A program made the position numbers and the translations under genes. A stretch of 64,000 nucleotides of DNA from an uncultured Verrucomicrobiota bacterium. Its GTDB lineage: Bacteria; Verrucomicrobiota; Verrucomicrobiia; Limisphaerales; UBA9464. The stretch spans positions 56,246 to 120,245 of the forward strand of contig CAIXUG010000006.1 of NCBI GenBank assembly GCA_903922605.1, written 5' to 3'. Below are positions 60,401-64,000 of the stretch, piece after piece. Positions within the stretch are counted from its first letter, which is position 1, and each line of letters starts with the position of its first letter. Below the pieces are notes generated by a model that did no database searches, was not told the DNA's origin, and saw only the letters and a program-made list of their open reading frames with translations.

Positions 60401-60575
60401 CGGTGACAGTGGCCATGGGGTACGGAGCTTTCATGCTCACTTGCTTGACGATGTCACTGTGGTACGAGCGTGGTCAGGGTGCTTGCCGCCGATTGGCGAA
60501 GCGCGCCCCTCTTTTGTCATTATCACATGTCCGCCTAGTCAGGGAGCTCTCCACCCGGCATGCTGTGGATAAGAC

Positions 60576-61094
60576 ATGAAGCAACCCGTCGCACCGACCG
60601 CCGCCAGCCTGGGACACCAGCCCTTCTTTCGAGGGGTGCCCTGGACCCACTTGGAAGCCCTGGCGGCAGTGGCCGCCTGCGCGAAATTTGGGCCGGATGA
60701 GGTGATTTTCAAGGAAGGGGAGGAGGCGAACCGTTTCTACCTGCTTCTGAGTGGCACCGTGGCGTTGGAAGCGGCCGCCGGGAGCCGTGACGTGCCGTTG
60801 CAGACGGTGGAGGCGGGCGACGGGCTGGGGTGGTCATGGGTTTTCCCGCCCTACTGCTGGCAGTTTACCGCCCGCACGGTGACACCGGTGGAGGCGTTTT
60901 TCTTTCATGCGCCCACCCTGCGGCAGCGCATGGAGGATGATCCCGCGCTGGGCTACGCGGTCATGAAACGCATGGCGGCGGTCCTGTTCGAGCGCCTGCT
61001 GTCCACGCGCGAGCGGCTGGTGTTGCTGGAGCACGCGACGGCGGGTCGCCCCCTTCCGTTCACACCGTTTGCCACCGAGGGTGGCACCGCCTAA
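60576..61094 (+). CDS. Cyclic-nucleotide-binding-domain protein without HTH
   Basis: A 172-residue protein with a CRP-type CNMP beta-roll: FFRGVPWTHLEALAAVA, DEVIFKEGEEANRFYLLLSGTVAL, VEAGDGLGWSWVFPPY and ARTVTPVEAFFF. The dimer helix RMEDDPALGYAVMKRMAAVLFERL is present, but the chain ends soon after it, with no helix-turn-helix. The canonical cAMP-binding RS residues are replaced, so the ligand is unclear. It precedes the PocR-AraC regulator on the same strand by 10 bp, suggesting a shared operon and perhaps a common signal. Confidence 0.82.
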   Translation: MKQPVAPTAASLGHQPFFRGVPWTHLEALAAVAACAKFGPDEVIFKEGEEANRFYLLLSGTVALEAAAGSRDVPLQTVEAGDGLGWSWVFPPYCWQFTARTVTPVEAFFFHAPTLRQRMEDDPALGYAVMKRMAAVLFERLLSTRERLVLLEHATAGRPLPFTPFATEGGTA

Positions 61095-61104
61095 CGTTCT
61101 GTTT

Positions 61105-61992
61105 ATGGCTGATCGCCACGCGAGTCCGTTGCTGGAGCAGCTCTCCCGTTCGCAAATTTTTTCCGATTACCAGAAGGCCTTCGGTCAGGCGACCGGGATG
61201 CCCCTGTCGTTGCGGCCGGTCGAGGCATGGCAACCGGTGCACCACGGGAGCCCCCACGAAAATCCCTTCTGCACCCTCATGGCGAAGACCAGCCGGTCGT
61301 GCGCCGCCTGCCTGGATGTGCAGGAAAAGATCGCCGAAAACCCCGGTGCCGGGGCGCGCACCGTGACGTGCTTCGCCGGTCTGAACGACACGGCCATCCC
61401 GCTGCGCTTCGGCCATGAGCTGGTGGGCTTCCTCCAGACCGGCCAGGTGTTTCTCGGCCAGCCGACCCGGGAGAAATTTGCGAAGACCGCCAGGCAGCTC
61501 CTAGACTGGGGGCTGAAGGTGGATCTGACCAAGGCCGAGGATGCGTGGTTCCATTCGCGCGTGCTCACTCCGGAGCAATATCAGGCGACCGTGCGCCTGC
61601 TGGGCATCTTCGCGCAGCACCTGGCCATCGTCGGCAACCAGATCCTGGTGCAGCAGCAGCATGCCGAGCCGCCGGTCATCACCCGGGCCAAGGAGTTCAT
61701 CGCCGCGCATCAGGACGAGGCGCTGTCGCTCGGTGCCGTGGCGAAGTCGGTGAACACGAGCACGTTTTACTTCTGCAAGCTCTTCAAGAAGGCGACCGGC
61801 CTCAATTTCACCGACTACGTCTCCCGGGTGCGGATCGAGAAGGCGAAAAACCTCCTGCTGAACCCCAACACCCGCATCAGCGAGGTGGCTTACGAGGTCG
61901 GCTTCCAATCACTGACGCATTTCAACCGCGTCTTCCGCAAGGTCGTGGGCCAGTCACCGACCGAGTTCCGCGAACGGCTCCCCGCGAATTGA
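61105..61992 (+). CDS. PocR-domain AraC-family regulator
   Basis: A 295-residue transcription factor. The N-terminal PocR sensor domain (about 8-165) has NPFCTLMAKTSRSCAACLDV and VTCFAGLNDTAIPLRFG with conserved Cys residues that bind ligand in PocR-type proteins. The C-terminal AraC HTH pair is LSLGAVAKSVNTSTFYFCKLF and ISEVAYEVGFQSLTHFNRVF. The ATG at 61105 gives this standard start. PocR domains sense small hydrocarbon-type ligands, but the ligand here is unknown. It probably shares an operon with the CNMP protein. Confidence 0.9.
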   Translation: MADRHASPLLEQLSRSQIFSDYQKAFGQATGMPLSLRPVEAWQPVHHGSPHENPFCTLMAKTSRSCAACLDVQEKIAENPGAGARTVTCFAGLNDTAIPLRFGHELVGFLQTGQVFLGQPTREKFAKTARQLLDWGLKVDLTKAEDAWFHSRVLTPEQYQATVRLLGIFAQHLAIVGNQILVQQQHAEPPVITRAKEFIAAHQDEALSLGAVAKSVNTSTFYFCKLFKKATGLNFTDYVSRVRIEKAKNLLLNPNTRISEVAYEVGFQSLTHFNRVFRKVVGQSPTEFRERLPAN

Positions 61993-62653
61993 CATGGGGC
62001 ACGAGCACGCCAGCGCGGCGGATGCCCCGTGGAAAACGATGATGTTCCGGGCGGCTGTCCGCACCGTGGCGGCGGTCACGGGATGGTTGCTGCATCCCCT
62101 GTAGTGCTCTCGCTCGGCACGATGACGGTGATGGCCACGCTGTCGCTGGTGTTGGCCAAAATCCCACTGTCCCCCGGCGTCGCCGCACACGAGGGCAGCA
62201 CGGTGATTGGGGATGCTGAACAGCCTGCGTCTCCTCTTCCTGCCCACGAAACAGAAGACCACGGCGGTGTGAACCCGGCGATGCTGCCGACCCGCAGGGA
62301 TTGTTGCGTCCGGCAATTTCTGGCGAGCACTGGGCAAGCGCGGGTGGGCGCACGGGAGCGGGAACGGGTCCACTGACGCCGTGGAAAATCTTGGAACTGC
62401 CATCCCCGTGTCCATTGGCCGGGGGCTCGACTTGACTGCGGTGGCGGCGGGGCCGTTGACCGCCGACCCATCACGCGGTGCCAACGCCAACGTGGTGCCG
62501 GAAGCGGCGGAGCATGACCATGAGCAGGAAGAATCCAGCTGTGTCTGCCTCAACTGCTCGGGCAAGGGAGCCTGCGGGCGGCTGCGCTGAGGCATTTTCC
62601 GAGATTGAAGTACGAAGCCGCGCCGGGTCGGAGACCGGCGCTCCGCCGGCACC
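61993..62653. other. Gene-poor 660-bp region with doubtful small frames
   Basis: No gene is strongly supported. On the + strand, 62029-62376 codes for a protein with a hydrophobic stretch (VVLSLGTMTVMATLSLVLAK), and 62381-62590 for a 69-residue chain ending SSCVCLNCSGKGACGRLR, whose Cys pattern hints at a metal site; in the - direction long Arg-rich frames look spurious. The two + frames may be real small genes or remains of one gene. Confidence 0.4.
62381..62590 (+). CDS. Doubtful small protein with C-terminal Cys motif
   Basis: A possible 69-residue protein ending CVCLNCSGKGACGRLR. Four clustered Cys could hold a metal. There is no clear ribosome-binding site, and base composition does not discriminate. 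It precedes, in the opposite direction, a SafE-like gene that ends GICAHCH. Listed at low confidence; no function is proposed. Confidence 0.25.
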   Translation: MENLGTAIPVSIGRGLDLTAVAAGPLTADPSRGANANVVPEAAEHDHEQEESSCVCLNCSGKGACGRLR

Positions 62654-63334
62654 TTAATGACAATGGGCGCAGATGCCGGCGGCGAGGTCGGGGCTCAGGT
62701 AGGGAATCCCGAGGGCCAATCCGCGCAAAATGAGCAGCCCGCCCACGACGCCGAGCGACACGGGCACGAGCTGTTGCAGCTTGAACCGCAGCGCCACCGG
62801 CAGCGCCCGCCCCGAAAGTCCGATCCCAAGCATCAGCGGCACCGTGCCCAGGCCGAAGAGCGCCATGTAGCCGGTGCTCAGGGCCAGGCTGCCGGTGGCG
62901 GCGGCCCCGACACAGGCGGCATAGACGAGGCCGCAGGGCAGCAGGCCGTTGAGCAGGCCCATCAGGCCCAGCGAAGCCAGCGTGCGCCGCCGCAGCAGCG
63001 CGCCAAAACCGGATTTCAGCCAACCCACCGTCTTCACCATAGGCGTGCCGAGGAACGCCCGGCGGCTGAGCAGCAAACCGAGGAGGATCACCGTGCCCGC
63101 GCCGATGGAGAGCCAGCGCTGGATGCCGATGAGGGAAAGCGATTTTCCCAGCAGGCCAAACACCACCCCGAGCAGCGAATAGGTCACGATGCGGCCCAGA
63201 TTGTAGGCGAGCCGGCCGGACACATAGCCGACCGTGCCAGAGCCCGTCGCGGGCAGCGCCAGCGCCAGCGGCCCGCACATGCCCGCGCAATGCAGGCTGC
63301 CGGCGAGGCCGAGGAGGAAGGCGGTCCAGAGCAT
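62654..63334 (-). CDS. SafE/UreH-like permease, probable cbb3 oxidase copper-assembly type
   Basis: A 226-residue membrane protein of about six helices. The start LWTAFLLGLAGSLHCAGMCGPLALAL with the HCAGMCGP motif is diagnostic of the TauE/SafE-like (UreH_2) group found beside cytochrome cbb3 assembly genes. The second block GLLNGLLPCGLVYAAC contains the paired PCG motif. The C-terminus GICAHCH may bind metal. It follows FixH by 12 bp, so a role in heavy-metal or copper handling for cbb3 assembly is likely by context. Confidence 0.85.
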   Translation of the reverse strand: MLWTAFLLGLAGSLHCAGMCGPLALALPATGSGTVGYVSGRLAYNLGRIVTYSLLGVVFGLLGKSLSLIGIQRWLSIGAGTVILLGLLLSRRAFLGTPMVKTVGWLKSGFGALLRRRTLASLGLMGLLNGLLPCGLVYAACVGAAATGSLALSTGYMALFGLGTVPLMLGIGLSGRALPVALRFKLQQLVPVSLGVVGGLLILRGLALGIPYLSPDLAAGICAHCH

Positions 63335-63346
63335 GGCGGAGCAAGG

Positions 63347-63835
63347 TCAGCGGCTGGTGGCCGGAATGATGAGGTTTTCGTCGTGGAAGAAATCCTCGCC
63401 GCCGACGGTCCAGGCCACGCGGGCATTCCAAAGACCGGGGAGCAGTCCCGCCACGCCGACCTGCTGGGTGCCGTCCGCGTTGACGGCCAGCTTCACCTCC
63501 CGGTCGAGCTTCGCATCGCTCGGGCGGTACAGGCGGATGGTCCCGTTGGCATGCTGGGCCGCATGGGCGGCGGGGATGCTCACCCGGATCTGATCCGCCG
63601 CGTAAGCGATGGCGACCTGGCCGCCGAAGGCCTGGGCGCGCTTCGTCGAGTCGATGCGCTGCTGGAAGCGCATCTCCTGGTCGTAATAGTCCGAGCCGAC
63701 CAGATCGACATCCTGTCGCATGGACCAGGTGACCATGCTCACGATCAGCGTGATGAGGATGGCGAAGAACGCCATCAGCGAGTACGGCCAGGGGTTGAAG
63801 GCGGGCTTGGGCAGGGCGGTGGCGGTTGTGTTCAT
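63347..63835 (-). CDS. FixH-family protein
   Basis: A 162-residue protein with one N-terminal membrane helix (PYSLMAFFAILITLIVSMVTW) and a periplasmic beta domain with VGSDYYDQEMRFQQRIDS, the FixH signature, and LPGLWNARVAWTVGGEDFFH. FixH is needed for assembly of cbb3-type cytochrome oxidase with FixG and FixI. Those genes are not in the window and may lie beyond its right end. It is likely co-transcribed with the SafE-like gene. Confidence 0.9.
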   Translation of the reverse strand: MNTTATALPKPAFNPWPYSLMAFFAILITLIVSMVTWSMRQDVDLVGSDYYDQEMRFQQRIDSTKRAQAFGGQVAIAYAADQIRVSIPAAHAAQHANGTIRLYRPSDAKLDREVKLAVNADGTQQVGVAGLLPGLWNARVAWTVGGEDFFHDENLIIPATSR

Positions 63836-63955
63836 GGAGTGGAATTAAAATGTTTTCAGAAATCGTGTCTCTGCGCCCAACGGCTGCTTGCGGCTGGAAA
63901 AGATGCGGGTCGCTCCGGCCTCAATCTTCACCGGATGCATTGAAGTCCGTTTGCG

Positions 63956-64000
63956 CCCTTCCCCCTCACCCCGGCCCTCTCCCTCAGGGAGAGGGCCGGG
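63956..64000. repeat. MITE-like element, copy 7 (cut by window end)
   Basis: It begins CCCTTCCCCCTCACCCCGG and continues CCCTCTCCCTCAGGGAGAGG; the rest lies outside the window. The gene-free DNA before it (63836-63955) shows nothing else. Confidence 0.85.

Overview
The window is about 64 kb of high-GC bacterial chromosome with one strikingly low-GC patch around 10.0-11.35 kb. The gene set points to the phylum Verrucomicrobiota. It has a PVC-type c-type cytochrome/propeller protein (CxxCH), a DUF1800-DUF1501 pair, a ThuA-DUF1080 protein, LamG and PQQ-like propeller proteins, an EF-P carrying PGNLRAF instead of PGKG in its tip loop, and many secreted proteins. Genus cannot be named from sequence reading alone. 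No rRNA genes or CRISPR array were seen; there is one tRNA-Ala(UGC).

Layout. 1-5.6 kb: the tail of a secreted calcium-repeat protein, then a three-gene exopolysaccharide export module (outer-membrane barrel, Wza-like exporter, Wzc-like tyrosine kinase). 6-9.2 kb: pgsA, an MBL-fold nuclease-like protein, tRNA-Ala and a LamG protein. 9.2-14.8 kb: an accessory zone with a palindromic element, an orphan HicB, a low-GC orphan membrane protein, a VapBC-type module sitting between two copies of the 5' end of dnaG, dnaG itself, and a RAYT transposase bracketed by REP hairpins. 14.9-26.4 kb: a metallopeptidase-cyclophilin fusion, a POT transporter, peroxiredoxin plus dual-specificity phosphatase, a YVTN-like propeller, a DapA-family aldolase, a vanadium haloperoxidase, a TSUP permease and a PQQ-like propeller with EF-hands. 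26.5-37 kb: an IS5-family element inside a MITE, a PVC cytochrome, a second PIN toxin-antitoxin pair, a second PQQ-like protein, TfoX, efp, an IS481-family element inside another MITE, and a cysteine desulfurase. 37-53.4 kb: a Cys/Thr-Asn repeat protein, a DUF885 lipoprotein, an AraC regulator, an M50-like protease, an Ala/Val-rich repeat protein, DUF1800-DUF1501, an SDR, maf-DUF1802 and ThuA-DUF1080. 53.9-58.2 kb: a second barrel-Wza-Wzc module. 58.5-64 kb: mtnP, a universal stress protein, a CNMP sensor without HTH, a PocR-AraC regulator, and a SafE-FixH pair that hints at a cbb3 oxidase assembly cluster continuing beyond the window.

Common themes. The cell envelope and secretion dominate: two paralogous polysaccharide export/kinase modules lacking local glycosyltransferases, many signal peptides and several beta-propellers. 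Intergenic DNA is crowded with repeats. A ~166-bp MITE-like element occurs seven times, two copies being split by insertion sequences. There are also REP/RAYT units, other large palindromes, and degenerate hexamer/heptamer arrays, some arranged as inverted pairs. The most informative local history is at dnaG, where a toxin-antitoxin pair is flanked by a 52-bp imperfect duplication of the dnaG start. The least explained protein is the low-GC membrane protein at about 10.3-11.3 kb.
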